Assembly (NCBI RefSeq): GCF_040640155.1
Contig: NZ_JBFABE010000001.1
Coordinates: 124,001 to 188,000, forward strand
Source: Streptosporangium sp040640155
GTDB taxonomy: Bacteria > Actinomycetota > Actinomycetes > Streptosporangiales > Streptosporangiaceae
Length of the DNA: 64,000 nucleotides
Reading direction: 5' to 3'
Part shown: piece after piece, positions 26,029-34,218 of the stretch
Layout of the letters: every line of letters starts with the position of its first letter
How positions within the stretch are numbered: position 1 is the first letter of the stretch
Translations under genes and position numbers: made by a program
Notes under the pieces: model-generated
The model's input: only the letters and a program-made list of their open reading frames with translations
Told to the model about the DNA's origin: nothing
Databases searched by the model: none

Positions 26029-27318
26029 TCAGTCAAACACGGTCGGGATCGCGGCGTACCCCCGGGACAGCTGGTGGGCGTTGGCGGGCAGTTCGGCGAG
26101 GGACTCGCGGTGCCGCGCGCGGGCCGTCCCCAGCCCCTCGCGGCCGACGACCTCGCCCTCCCTGACCAGCGGGACCTGGAGCGGGCGGGCGCCCTCGGGG
26201 TGCTCGCCGGAGACGGTGACCACCTCGGCGGCGGCCGCGCCGTCCGGCTCCAGCTCGCGGAAGGCGCTCTTGCGCCCGCCCTGGCTGGGTTTGCCCACCG
26301 ACTTCTTGGCCACCGGCCGCATGACCCCCTCGAAGTCCTCCCGGGCCACCAGCTTGTACACCAGGGCGGCGGTGGGGGCGCCGGAGCCGGTGACCAGCGA
26401 CGTGCCGACGCCGTAGCCGTCCACCGGCGCCGCGGACAGCGCCGCGATGGCGTACTCGTCGAGGTCGCTGGTGACGACGATCCTGGTCTTGTGGGCGCCG
26501 AGCGCGTCGAGCTGCTCGCGGACCTGGTGGGCCGTCTGGGCGAGGTCCCCGGAGTCCAGGCGGATCGCGCCCAGCGCCGGTCCGGCCAGCTCCACCGCGG
26601 TCCGTACGGCCTGGGTCACGTCGTAGGTGTCCACCAGCAGCGTGGTGGCGGCGCCGAGGGAGTCGAGCTGGGCCCGGAAGGCCTGCTCCTCGGAGTCGTG
26701 CAGCAGGGTGAAGGCGTGGGCCGCGGTGCCGGCGGTCGGCACCCCGTACGTCAGGCCCGCCATGAGGTTGGAGGTGGAGGAGAACCCGCACAGGTACGCG
26801 GCGCGCGCGGCGGCCACGGCGGAGGCCTCGTGGGTGCGGCGCGAGCCCATCTCGATGAGTGGCCTGGTCCCGGCGGCGTGGACCATCCGCGCGGCGGCGG
26901 AGGCGATCGCGCAGTCGTGGTTGAAGATGGACAGGATCACGGTCTCCAGCAGGACCGCCTCGGCGAACGTGCCCTCCACCGTCATGATCGGGGAGCCCGG
27001 GAAGTAGCACTCGCCCTCGGCGTACCCGTCGATCCGCCCGGAGAAGCGGTACCCGGCGAGGAACTCCAGGGTGGGCTCGTCGACCACCTGGTTCGCGCGC
27101 AGGAACTCCAGCGTCTCGTCGTCGAAGCGGAAGGCCTCCAGGGCGTCCAGGAACCGGCCGGTCCCGGCGACGACGCCGTAGCGGCGCCCGTCGGGAAGGT
27201 GGCGGGCGAACACCTCGAAGACCGCCCGTCTGCTCCAGGCGCCGCTTTTCAGGGCGGCCTCCAGCATCGTCAGCTCATAGTGATCGGTAAGCAACGCGGT
27301 GCTCATGCTCTTTGTCAC
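26029..27318 (-). CDS. pncB: nicotinate phosphoribosyltransferase
   Basis: About 429 aa; makes nicotinate mononucleotide from nicotinate and PRPP. Diagnostic stretches are LLTDHYELTMLEAAL at the N-terminus, FNHDCAIASAAARM, EMGSRRTHEASAV, LCGFSSTSNLMAG and IRLDSGDLAQTAH. The start is taken at GTG 27318, 7 nt after a tagtct -10 box (leaderless pattern); ATG 27306 is the alternative. With pncA downstream it forms the Preiss-Handler salvage pair. It is divergent from clpS, as in mycobacteria. Confidence 0.93.
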   Translation of the reverse strand: MTKSMSTALLTDHYELTMLEAALKSGAWSRRAVFEVFARHLPDGRRYGVVAGTGRFLDALEAFRFDDETLEFLRANQVVDEPTLEFLAGYRFSGRIDGYAEGECYFPGSPIMTVEGTFAEAVLLETVILSIFNHDCAIASAAARMVHAAGTRPLIEMGSRRTHEASAVAAARAAYLCGFSSTSNLMAGLTYGVPTAGTAAHAFTLLHDSEEQAFRAQLDSLGAATTLLVDTYDVTQAVRTAVELAGPALGAIRLDSGDLAQTAHQVREQLDALGAHKTRIVVTSDLDEYAIAALSAAPVDGYGVGTSLVTGSGAPTAALVYKLVAREDFEGVMRPVAKKSVGKPSQGGRKSAFRELEPDGAAAAEVVTVSGEHPEGARPLQVPLVREGEVVGREGLGTARARHRESLAELPANAHQLSRGYAAIPTVFD

Positions 27319-27325
27319 GAGTCGA

Positions 27326-27346
27326 AGACTAAGCCCGGGGTAGGGC
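27326..27346. promoter_or_regulatory. divergent leaderless promoters pncB/clpS
   Basis: -10 boxes tagtct (minus, 27331-27326) for pncB and tagggc (plus, 27341-27346) for clpS are 9 bp apart, and the two start codons are only 34 bp apart. Each transcript's upstream promoter half must lie within the other's. Confidence 0.45.
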
Positions 27347-27352
27347 AGACTG

Positions 27353-27646
27353 GTGAATGTGGGTAGCACCGCTCCAACGGAGGTCGAGCGTCCGTCAATC
27401 GACGTACGGCCGGATCTGCCATGGTTGACGATCGTCTGGAACGACCCGGTCAACCTGATGTCCTATGTGACGTACGTCTTCCAGTCCGTCTTCGGCTACT
27501 CCAAGGAGAAGGCGGAGAAGCTCATGCTCGACGTGCACCACAAGGGCAGGGCCGTGGTCTCCAGCGGTACCCGCGAGGAGATGGAACGCGACGCGCAGAT
27601 CATGCACTCCTACGGGCTCTGGGCGACCGTCCAGCGGGATTCGTGA
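27353..27646 (+). CDS. clpS: ATP-dependent Clp protease adaptor ClpS
   Basis: 97 aa. The ClpS domain begins at WLTIVWNDPVNLMSYV, followed by FQSVFGYSKEKAEKLMLDVHHKGRA and GLWATVQRD. ClpS delivers N-degron substrates to ClpA/ClpC. An N-terminal extension of about 20 residues precedes the core, typical for engaging ClpC. GTG 27353 fits a leaderless transcript; GTG 27359 is an alternative. Next to the DUF2017 gene, as in other actinobacteria. Confidence 0.94.
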   Translation: MNVGSTAPTEVERPSIDVRPDLPWLTIVWNDPVNLMSYVTYVFQSVFGYSKEKAEKLMLDVHHKGRAVVSSGTREEMERDAQIMHSYGLWATVQRDS

Positions 27647-27779
27647 GCGGACGGCCGGGCCGGTGCCGCCGGGCGTCACGCCCGCGGTGCCGCCGGCGCC
27701 GCCTGTGTCACGGGTGGCGGACGGGTCTCAAGGGGCCGACGGGGCCGGGACGCGGCCCGCGAGGAACGGTGGAGAGCGG

Positions 27780-28304
27780 ATGAGTTCGGGATTCAGTCAG
27801 GGCCCCGAGGGTGGCGTGGTCACGGTCTTCGACGCCGCCGAGGTGTCGATCCTGCGTTCGCTGGTCACGCAGATCCTGGGGCTCGTCGAGCCCGGCGAGA
27901 CCGGCGACGACCCCCTGGAGAAGGCCCTGGGCATCGGCGCCTCGGAGCAGTCCGACGATCCGGTGCTGGCGCGGCTGTTCCCCTCGGCGTACGAGGACGG
28001 GGAGGCGGCGGCGGAGTTCCGCCGTTACACCGAGGCGACGCTGCGCGAGGGCAAGCGCGCCGACGCCCAGGCCATGCTGGACAGCGCCGAGGCCGGGCGG
28101 ATCGAGCTGACCAGGGAGCAGGCCGAGGCGTGGATGCGCGCGCTGAACGACGTCCGCCTGGCGCTCGGCATCCGGCTGGAGGTGACCGAGGAGGTCCACG
28201 ACGAGATCGCCGACATGTCGGAGAGCGACCCCCGCTATCCGGCGTACGTCATCTACGACTGGCTGACCTACCTCCAGGACACGCTGGTCCGGGCCCTTTG
28301 GTAG
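27780..28304 (+). CDS. DUF2017 family protein
   Basis: 174 aa, acidic and all-helical in appearance (AEVSILRSLVTQILGLVEP, DPVLARLFPSAYEDGEAAAEF, AWMRALNDVRLALGIRLEV). DUF2017 is found next to clpS in actinobacteria, suggesting a link to ClpS-dependent proteolysis, but no activity is known. GGAGAG 3 nt before ATG 27780 sets the start. No signal or membrane segment. Confidence 0.88.
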   Translation: MSSGFSQGPEGGVVTVFDAAEVSILRSLVTQILGLVEPGETGDDPLEKALGIGASEQSDDPVLARLFPSAYEDGEAAAEFRRYTEATLREGKRADAQAMLDSAEAGRIELTREQAEAWMRALNDVRLALGIRLEVTEEVHDEIADMSESDPRYPAYVIYDWLTYLQDTLVRALW

Positions 28305-28313
28305 CTTCCAGGT
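28302..28313 (+). promoter_or_regulatory. -10 box of leaderless mec transcript
   Basis: tagctt at 28302-28307 overlaps the stop of the DUF2017 gene and precedes ATG 28314 by 6 nt. Confidence 0.45.
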
Positions 28314-28730
28314 ATGCTCACGATCTCTCGGGAACTGGTCGACCGGATCATCGCGCACGCTCGGGCGGATCACCCCGACGAGGCCTGCGGCGTGATCGCC
28401 GGGCCGGTCGGTTCCGACTCTCCCGAACGGTTCGTCGCGATGGAGAACGCCGAGCGGTCGCCGACCTTCTACCGGTTCGACTCGATGGAGCAGCTCCGCG
28501 TCTGGCGGGAGATGGACGACCGCGACGAGGAACCGGTGGTGATCTACCACTCCCACACGGCCACCGAGGCGTACCCCTCGCGCACCGACATCTCCTACGC
28601 CTCCGAGCCGAACGCCCACTACGTGCTGGTCTCCACCCGTGAGGAGCTGGGCGAGGAGGCCGAGTTCCGCTCGTACCGGATCCTCGACGGGGTGGTGAGC
28701 GAGGAGGAGGTGACGATCACCTCCGGGTGA
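28314..28730 (+). CDS. mec: Mec-type JAMM metallopeptidase (CysO-cysteine peptidase)
   Basis: 138 aa JAB1/MPN+ domain. Zinc ligands are clear: Glu23 in DEACGV, His79 and His81 in YHSHTATEAYPSRTD, Ser89 and Asp92. In M. tuberculosis Mec releases cysteine from the carrier-protein thioester/amide CysO-Cys. It is followed by cysO and cysM here, the same set and order. It may also trim the C-terminus of CysO, which here carries two residues after the Gly-Gly. ATG 28314 appears leaderless. Confidence 0.92.
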   Translation: MLTISRELVDRIIAHARADHPDEACGVIAGPVGSDSPERFVAMENAERSPTFYRFDSMEQLRVWREMDDRDEEPVVIYHSHTATEAYPSRTDISYASEPNAHYVLVSTREELGEEAEFRSYRILDGVVSEEEVTITSG

Positions 28731-28857
28731 CCGCGGCCGGCGGTCCGCCCGCCCCGCCTCCGGTGTCCCGGTGTCCGGATGATCCGTTCGCCCGTGTTCC
28801 CGGCGTGCTCATGCGGTCTTCACCCGGTACGGCCGTGAGGTGAATCGCCCCTTTGGG

Positions 28858-28870
28858 TAAACTGGTCCGT
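28858..28870 (+). promoter_or_regulatory. -10 box upstream of cysO operon ORF
   Basis: taaact at 28858-28863, 7 nt before ATG 28871, leaderless geometry; it marks the likely transcription start of the cysO region. Confidence 0.55.
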
Positions 28871-29089
28871 ATGTCGATCGCCGCCCCGAGCCAGGAGGAC
28901 GTGGTGCTCTCGCGTCCCGGTGCCCGGGCACGGCACGCGGGCGTCGCACCCGTGCAGAACTTCCTGTTCGCGCACACGCCCTCCGTCGTCGTCTACGAGT
29001 GTCGCCGGCCGATTCCGCCGGAATCCCCCGGTGCCCACCGGTGTTCTGATCCGATGGGCTGCACTCCCATGACGACACAAGGAGATTGA
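28871..29089 (+). CDS. 72-residue ORF upstream of cysO, possible leader
   Basis: Apparently leaderless ORF (taaact box 7 nt upstream) beginning MSIAAPSQEDVVLSRPGARA. It contains three Cys (44, 58, 64), two of them in the last 15 residues, and an Arg/His-rich middle. It ends 6 nt before the cysO ATG and its last codons overlap the GGAG that should serve cysO, so translation of the two is likely linked. No protein family recognised. Leaderless cysteine-containing ORFs upstream of cysteine genes act as attenuators in mycobacteria, but those are poly-Cys; here the Cys codons are dispersed. Either a leader or a small protein. Confidence 0.5.
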   Translation: MSIAAPSQEDVVLSRPGARARHAGVAPVQNFLFAHTPSVVVYECRRPIPPESPGAHRCSDPMGCTPMTTQGD

Positions 29090-29095
29090 CCCGCG

Positions 29096-29374
29096 ATGGC
29101 CATCGAGGTTCGCATTCCGACCATCCTGCGCACCTACACCGACGGCGCCAAGGCCGTGGACGCCAAGGGCGCCACGCTCGAGGAGCTGATCGGTGACCTG
29201 GAGTCCCGCCACCCCGGCCTCAAGGAGCGCCTGGTCGACAAGGGCGCGCTCCGCCGCTTCGTGAACGTCTACCTGAACGACGAGGACGTCCGGTTCCTGG
29301 GCGGGCTGGACACCCCGGTCGCCGACGGCGACACGGTCACCGTGCTGCCCGCCGTGGCCGGCGGTTCCCGCTAG
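29096..29374 (+). CDS. cysO: CysO-type sulfur carrier protein (MoaD/ThiS family)
   Basis: 92 aa ubiquitin-like sulfur carrier. RIPTILRTYTDGAK, FVNVYLNDEDVRFLGGLDTP and VADGDTVTVLPAVAGG match CysO. After activation by a MoeZ-type enzyme elsewhere, its thiocarboxylate donates sulfur in the CysM reaction. The Gly-Gly (89-90) is not terminal: Ser-Arg follows before the stop, so the precursor needs trimming, plausibly by the Mec peptidase encoded upstream. The 110-bp spacer to cysM shows no gene. Confidence 0.94.
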   Translation: MAIEVRIPTILRTYTDGAKAVDAKGATLEELIGDLESRHPGLKERLVDKGALRRFVNVYLNDEDVRFLGGLDTPVADGDTVTVLPAVAGGSR

Positions 29375-29484
29375 CCGAGCACGGTGCCGCCCGTCCCGCG
29401 GGACCACGCGGGGCGGCCGGCGCGTGCCGCAGGTCCCGGCCTGCTCCCATCAGGCATGTCACCCCGAGGCGGAAGCCGTACATC

Positions 29485-30432
29485 ATGCGCTTTGACTCAT
29501 TGATCGACTCGGTCGGCCGGACCCCTCTGGTCGGCCTGCCCCGGCTCTCCCCCTCGGAGGACGTGCGGGTCTGGGCCAAGCTCGAAGACCGCAACCCGAC
29601 GGGTTCGATCAAGGATCGCCCGGCGCTGTGGATGATCGAGCAGGCGGAGAAGGACGGGCTGCTCCGGCCGGGCTGCACCATCCTCGAACCCACCAGCGGC
29701 AACACCGGCATCTCGCTGGCGATGTCCGCGCGGCTCAAGGGCTACCGGCTGATCTGCGTGATGCCGGAGAACACCTCCGAGGAGCGCCGCCAGCTGCTGC
29801 GCATGTGGGGAGCGAAGATCATCTCCTCGCCCGCGGCGGGCGGCTCCAACGAGGCGGTCAGGGTCGCCAAGGGCCTGGCGGCCGAGAACCCCGACTGGGT
29901 GATGCTCTACCAGTACGGCAACCCGGCCAACTGGCGCTCGCACTACGAGTCGACCGGGCCGGAGATCCTGGCGGACCTGCCGTCGGTCACCCACTTCGTG
30001 GCCGGCCTGGGCACGACCGGCACCCTGATGGGCGTCGGCCGGTTCCTGCGCGAGCACGTCCCCGACGTGAAGATCGTCGCCGCCGAGCCGCGCTACGGCG
30101 AGCTGGTGTACGGCCTGCGCAACGTGGACGAGGGCTTCATCCCCGAGCTGTACGACGCCGACGTGCTGACCACGCGTTTCTCGGTCTCCTCGGCCGACGC
30201 CCTGCGCCGCACCCGCGAGCTGCTGGAGGGTGAGGGGATCTTCGCGGGCGTCTCCACCGGCGCCGCCCTGCACGCCGCGCTGGGCGTCGCGGCCAAGGCC
30301 GTCAAGGCGGGGGAGCGGGCCGACGTCGTGTTCGTGGTCGCGGACGGCGGCTGGAAGTACCTGTCGACCGGCGCCTACGAGGGAACGCTGGACGAGGCGG
30401 AGGAGCGGCTCGAGGGCCAGCTCTGGGCCTGA
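29485..30432 (+). CDS. cysM: O-phosphoserine sulfhydrylase CysM
   Basis: 315 aa PLP enzyme of the cysteine synthase family. PLP-lysine is K43 in TGSIKDRPA, the phosphate loop is PTSGNTGIS, and GLGTTGTLMGVG is present. The segment EPRYGELVYGLRNVDEGF contains the Arg that in M. tuberculosis CysM recognises O-phosphoserine, and the C-terminus is long and flexible as in that enzyme. It uses CysO-thiocarboxylate to form CysO-Cys. ATG 29485 lacks a strong Shine-Dalgarno. It ends at a strong terminator. Confidence 0.94.
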   Translation: MRFDSLIDSVGRTPLVGLPRLSPSEDVRVWAKLEDRNPTGSIKDRPALWMIEQAEKDGLLRPGCTILEPTSGNTGISLAMSARLKGYRLICVMPENTSEERRQLLRMWGAKIISSPAAGGSNEAVRVAKGLAAENPDWVMLYQYGNPANWRSHYESTGPEILADLPSVTHFVAGLGTTGTLMGVGRFLREHVPDVKIVAAEPRYGELVYGLRNVDEGFIPELYDADVLTTRFSVSSADALRRTRELLEGEGIFAGVSTGAALHAALGVAAKAVKAGERADVVFVVADGGWKYLSTGAYEGTLDEAEERLEGQLWA

Positions 30433-30553
30433 CCCCGGGCCGGTCCGGCCGCGAGGCCGGTAAGGGCACGGAAGGACCGGACGGATCTGGAAGGTCAGGG
30501 CGGGTCCGGGGGGTTCGGCAGGACCCGTGCTCCGAAGAAGGACGAAGGACGAC

Positions 30554-30598
30554 GAAGAAGGCCGGCCCCCGAGGTTCGATCGGGGGCCGGCCTTCTTC
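30554..30598. terminator. strong bidirectional terminator
   Basis: Perfect 19-bp inverted repeat (arms 30554-30572 and 30580-30598, core ggccggcccccga) with a 7-nt loop and t-rich right flank, between the converging cysM and DUF3352 genes. Confidence 0.9.
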
Positions 30599-30618
30599 GT
30601 GTCCTGTGCCTGTGAGGG

Positions 30619-32580
30619 CTAGTTAAACAGCAGCCTGAACGAGAAGCTGGCGTCGCCGCCGGACTGGGTGCCGCTCATGCCCACGGCGCGCAGCACCTGG
30701 AGGTTGGCCCTCTCCTCGCCCCGCACGTTGGCCAGGTAGAGCTTCTCCACCTTGTCCAGGTCCACGTAGGCGGCGAAGGTGGCCTTGTCGGCGTCGGGAA
30801 CGGCGAGCTGGAAGGCCTCGCTCTCCCCCAGGGAGCCGTCCTTGCCCAGCTCGGCGGCGTAGTCCTGCGAGCCGGCCAGGACGAAAGTGCCGTCACCGGC
30901 GACCTTGGCGAGCTGCGGCGTGGTGGCCCCGGAGTCGACGAGGAACCTCTCGATCTTGCCGACGACCTCCTGGGCCTTGGCCGGATCGGTGACGATCTTC
31001 GCGCCGAACCGGGGCTGGTTGCCCTCCAGGCCGTTGGAGTCGAGGGCCAGGGTGATGTTCTTGCCGACCATCGTCACCAGGTCGGCGGGGAGCCGCAGCC
31101 CGTACTTCTGCTGGGCCTGGTCGGCGAACTGCTGGAAGCCGGCGGTCCCGCCCGAGGCCTGGTCGGCCGACTTCATGATCTGCGCCCACTGCTTGCCGAT
31201 CACCTCGCCGAGGCCGGAGAAGGAGATCGCGCCGGCGGTGGAGGCCGGAAGCGTGCCGATCCGTGACGGCTCCGGCGTGCCCACGTCCAGGTTCTGGGCC
31301 CCCCGGCTGATGCCCGCGAGCTCGACGTAGTCGCCGTCGAACCGCAGGGCGCCCGCGACCCGCACGTTCTTGATCTGCTCCAGGGCGGTGGGGTCCTGGG
31401 CGGTGAGCTCGGGGGCCAGACCCGCGATCTTGCCCGCGTCCATCCAGAAGGACAGCACGCCGGTCTCGCCGAGAGCGCCGAGGTCCTCGGTGAAGGTGGC
31501 GTTCTCGCTCAGCGGCGCGGCCGCCGCGGCCTGGTCGGCCTGCTGCTGGGTGACACTGAGCAGCGCGTAGTCCTCGCGGAACGCGATGCCGTACTTCTCC
31601 TTGCCCATCAGCTTGGCGATACCGGTCCTGGCCTGGTCCTGGTCCTTGACCTGGACCGCCACGACGACGCCGGGCGCCGCCCCGGCCGTGGCCGCCGGCA
31701 GCGCGGCCACGCCGATGCGGTCACCGAGCCAGGGCTCGATGTCGGCGGCGTAGTTCATCGCGCCGAAGTCGTCGGGGTTGCCCTGCTTCAGCAGGTCGAA
31801 GAGGGCCTGGCGCGGGTCCTCGCCGCTGAAGGAGGCCTTGGTGGCGTTGAACTTCCGGGCGATGCCGAACAGCGCCACCTTCTGGTTCGCGGCCGGGTCG
31901 AGGTCGAGCCGCACGTAGCCGATGGCGCTGGAGGGCAGGACGTCGTGCGGCTGCGTGCCGCCGCCGCTGAGCAGGTTGACCGCGAAGGCACTGCCGCCGC
32001 CCACGAGGGCCACGACCAGCGCGGCGATCACCGCGAACAGCCAGCCCTTGCGGCCCTTACGAGGTGAGGAGCCGGTCGGCGGTCCGGCGCTCAGGAAGTC
32101 GGGGCCCTGCTGCCAGCCTCCGGCCTGCTGCTGCCCGTAACCCTGCTGCCCGTGAGCCTGCTGCCCGTAGGCCTGCTGGCCGTACGGCTGGCCCGCCTGC
32201 TGCCCGTAGTTCTGCTGCCCGTAGTTCTGCTGGCCGTAGGCCTGTTGCCCGTAGTTCTGCTGGGCTCCGGGCTGCGTGGGGGTGGCCTGCCCGTACGGCT
32301 GGCCCGTCTGCTGGCCGTACGGCTGGCTTGCCTGCTGCCCGTACGGCTGACCCGCCTGCTGTCCGTAGCTCTGCTGGCCGTAGGGCTGGCCCTGCTGCGG
32401 GTAGGGCTGCCCATGGTGGCCACCGGGCTGGGAGTATCCGGGCTGGCCCTGCGGATATGCCTGGGTGTGCGGCTGGTCGTTGGGCTGCGCGCCCTCGTTC
32501 CGGCGGTAGGCGATCGTCCTGTCGGGTTGCTGCCCCGGCGTGGGCGTCTGGTCAGGGGGATTGTTGGCAGGCATGCTCAC
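30619..32580 (-). CDS. DUF3352 membrane protein with Gln/Gly/Tyr-rich prion-like N-terminus
   Basis: About 653 aa. Residues about 40-158 are a low-complexity cytoplasmic segment of GQQNY, PYGQQ and AYGQQ repeats; one membrane segment follows at about 180-204 after a basic KGRKG; the rest is an extracytoplasmic DUF3352 domain (VLPSSAIGYVRLDLDPA onward, ending FSFRLLFN). Function of DUF3352 proteins is unknown. GTG 32580 or ATG 32574 can start it. The tail domain is of ordinary composition, so the repeat region is an addition rather than a misread frame. Confidence 0.88.
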   Translation of the reverse strand: MSMPANNPPDQTPTPGQQPDRTIAYRRNEGAQPNDQPHTQAYPQGQPGYSQPGGHHGQPYPQQGQPYGQQSYGQQAGQPYGQQASQPYGQQTGQPYGQATPTQPGAQQNYGQQAYGQQNYGQQNYGQQAGQPYGQQAYGQQAHGQQGYGQQQAGGWQQGPDFLSAGPPTGSSPRKGRKGWLFAVIAALVVALVGGGSAFAVNLLSGGGTQPHDVLPSSAIGYVRLDLDPAANQKVALFGIARKFNATKASFSGEDPRQALFDLLKQGNPDDFGAMNYAADIEPWLGDRIGVAALPAATAGAAPGVVVAVQVKDQDQARTGIAKLMGKEKYGIAFREDYALLSVTQQQADQAAAAAPLSENATFTEDLGALGETGVLSFWMDAGKIAGLAPELTAQDPTALEQIKNVRVAGALRFDGDYVELAGISRGAQNLDVGTPEPSRIGTLPASTAGAISFSGLGEVIGKQWAQIMKSADQASGGTAGFQQFADQAQQKYGLRLPADLVTMVGKNITLALDSNGLEGNQPRFGAKIVTDPAKAQEVVGKIERFLVDSGATTPQLAKVAGDGTFVLAGSQDYAAELGKDGSLGESEAFQLAVPDADKATFAAYVDLDKVEKLYLANVRGEERANLQVLRAVGMSGTQSGGDASFSFRLLFN

Positions 32581-33026
32581 TCACAATGTGGTCTTCGCGG
32601 ATATGGATGAAGTTAGTGCACTTTGCTAGCAGTTCGCTTGCATTGAACTAACTCCGCGTTCGGTGCGTCCAAGGCGGCTTCGCGGCCTCCGCCCGGTGTT
32701 CCGGCCTGCCCGCCGGCCCGGCTCCGACCTGGCCCCCTTCTCGTTCCGGCCTGATCCCGGCCGCGTTCCGGCCTTGTTCCGTCCCCGTTCAGGTCGTCAT
32801 GAGGGCGGTCGTGCCGCGCCCCTCTCGCGGGGTCCGCCGCCGTCGCGGCTCCACGGCGGCCCTGTCGCGGCCCGGTCGTCCCCCGCGGTGATCCCGTCGC
32901 GGTCTCCCGGGGGCCTCGCGGATCGCGGTGGTCCGCCCGGGAGGGTCACCGGGGGCGGGGGCGAGGAGGCGGAGGGCGTCCGGGGTGGGTAAAGTGTGCC
33001 CTCTAGAACAAGGTTCGGGAGCGTGG
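32581..33026. other. 446-bp intergenic region
   Basis: Apart from the direct repeats at 32622-32642 and a likely -10 (tagaac at 33004-33009) before the thioesterase gene, nothing was recognised; GC-rich sequence with short repeats of ttccggcc type. Confidence 0.6.
32622..32642 (-). promoter_or_regulatory. 11-bp direct repeats, putative operator
   Basis: tttgctagcag (32622-32632) and ttcgcttgca(t) (32633-32642) are adjacent related units upstream of the DUF3352 gene, about one helical turn apart. A candidate regulator or promoter site. Confidence 0.4.
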
Positions 33027-33818
33027 ATGACAAAGTTCGACGAGGCGACAGCGGCCATCCGGGTGGACGAGACCACCTACGACGTCTGTCTCGACCCCGG
33101 GTACTCGATCGGCGGCCCCCTGAACGGCGGCTACCTGATGGCCGTGCTGCTGCGCGCCGTGGTGGACGCCTCCCCCCACGAGCACCCCGTGACCACCTCG
33201 GTCCAGTTCCTGCGCGCGGCCCGGCCGGGTCCCGCCCGGGTACGGGTGGAGCAGATCAAGACCGGCCGCACCGCCACCATGGCGAGGGCGACCCTCGTGC
33301 AGAACGACGAGTCCTACATCGAGGCCCTCGTCACCACCGCGACCCTCGAGGGCGCCGACCCCCGGTGGGCGGACGGCCCGTCGACGGCGATCCCGCCGAT
33401 CGGGGAGTGCGTCCGGCTGCCCGACCCCAAGCCCGAGTCCGGCATGACGCTCAACGCGCAGGTGGAGATGGCCTTCGACCCGCCCACCATCGGCTGGCTC
33501 GCCGGGAAGCCCACCGGCCGCCCCGAGGCCCGCGCGTACTTCCGGATGGCCGAGCCGCAGGACCCCGACCCGTACGTGCTGGCGCTGGCCGTCGACGCCC
33601 TGCCGCCGGTGGTCTTCTCGGCGGGCGAGCGCGGCTGGGCCCCCACCGTCGATCTCACCTGGCACCTGCGCGCCCTGCCCGCCCCCGGGTGGCTGACCCT
33701 GATCGGGTCGGGCCGCCTGATCGGTGACGGCTGGTTCGACGAGGACGTGGAGGTCTGGGACTCGGCCGGCCGCCTGGTCGCCCAGTCCCGCCAGCTCGCC
33801 CGCGTCGGCCGCGGCTGA
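33027..33818 (+). CDS. acyl-CoA thioesterase family protein (double hot-dog)
   Basis: 263 aa. The N-terminal hot-dog carries GYSIGGPLNGGYLMAVLLRAV and TTSVQFLRAARPGPARV; the second half carries WAPTVDLTWHLRALPAPGWL and VEVWDSAGRLVAQSRQLAR, together the layout of TesB-like acyl-CoA thioesterases. It likely hydrolyses acyl-CoA; chain length unknown. GGGAG precedes ATG 33027 by 5 nt. It stands alone between two intergenic stretches. Confidence 0.88.
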   Translation: MTKFDEATAAIRVDETTYDVCLDPGYSIGGPLNGGYLMAVLLRAVVDASPHEHPVTTSVQFLRAARPGPARVRVEQIKTGRTATMARATLVQNDESYIEALVTTATLEGADPRWADGPSTAIPPIGECVRLPDPKPESGMTLNAQVEMAFDPPTIGWLAGKPTGRPEARAYFRMAEPQDPDPYVLALAVDALPPVVFSAGERGWAPTVDLTWHLRALPAPGWLTLIGSGRLIGDGWFDEDVEVWDSAGRLVAQSRQLARVGRG

Positions 33819-33900
33819 CGGAGGTCACGGGACCGGGGTGAGGGAGACCCCGGCCTGGGGCTGACGGAGGAGCTCCCGGTCCGGGGCGGGGGGAGCCCCT

Positions 33901-33969
33901 GCCCCGGACGACGGCCCCGGACGACGGCCCCGGACGACGGCCCCGGACGACGGCCCCGGACGACGGCCC
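33901..33969 (+). repeat. 13-bp tandem repeat (gccccggacgacg)n
   Basis: Five perfect units from 33901 to 33965, then gccc, running directly into an assembly gap. The stretch from 33819 to 34204 has no gene; ggctgacggagg at the thioesterase stop is repeated at 33860. Confidence 0.92.
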
Positions 33970-34067
33970 NNNNNNNNNNNNNNNNNNNNNNNNNNNNNNN
34001 NNNNNNNNNNNNNNNNNNNNNNNNNNNNNNNNNNNNNNNNNNNNNNNNNNNNNNNNNNNNNNNNNNN
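33970..34067. other. assembly gap (98 N)
   Basis: Undetermined bases inside the 13-bp repeat array. Confidence 0.99.
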
Positions 34068-34204
34068 CCCGCCGGGACCGACGGAACGGGCGGGACGGGA
34101 GCGCCCCGTGAGGCCGCCGACGAAAGATGTCATGGAAAGTACACATCTCGGCTGGTATTCGGCGTTGTGAGGATTCTTACCGTGATCGATCCTCCCAGGT
34201 CGCC

Positions 34205-34218
34205 TAGCCTTGGGAACT
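34205..34218 (+). promoter_or_regulatory. -10 box of leaderless murI transcript
   Basis: tagcct at 34205-34210, 8 nt before GTG 34219. Confidence 0.45.

Noticed and set aside
30554..30598. ggttcgat in the terminator as a tRNA T-loop
   Set aside because: No cloverleaf can be drawn; it is the loop of a perfect 19-bp terminator stem.
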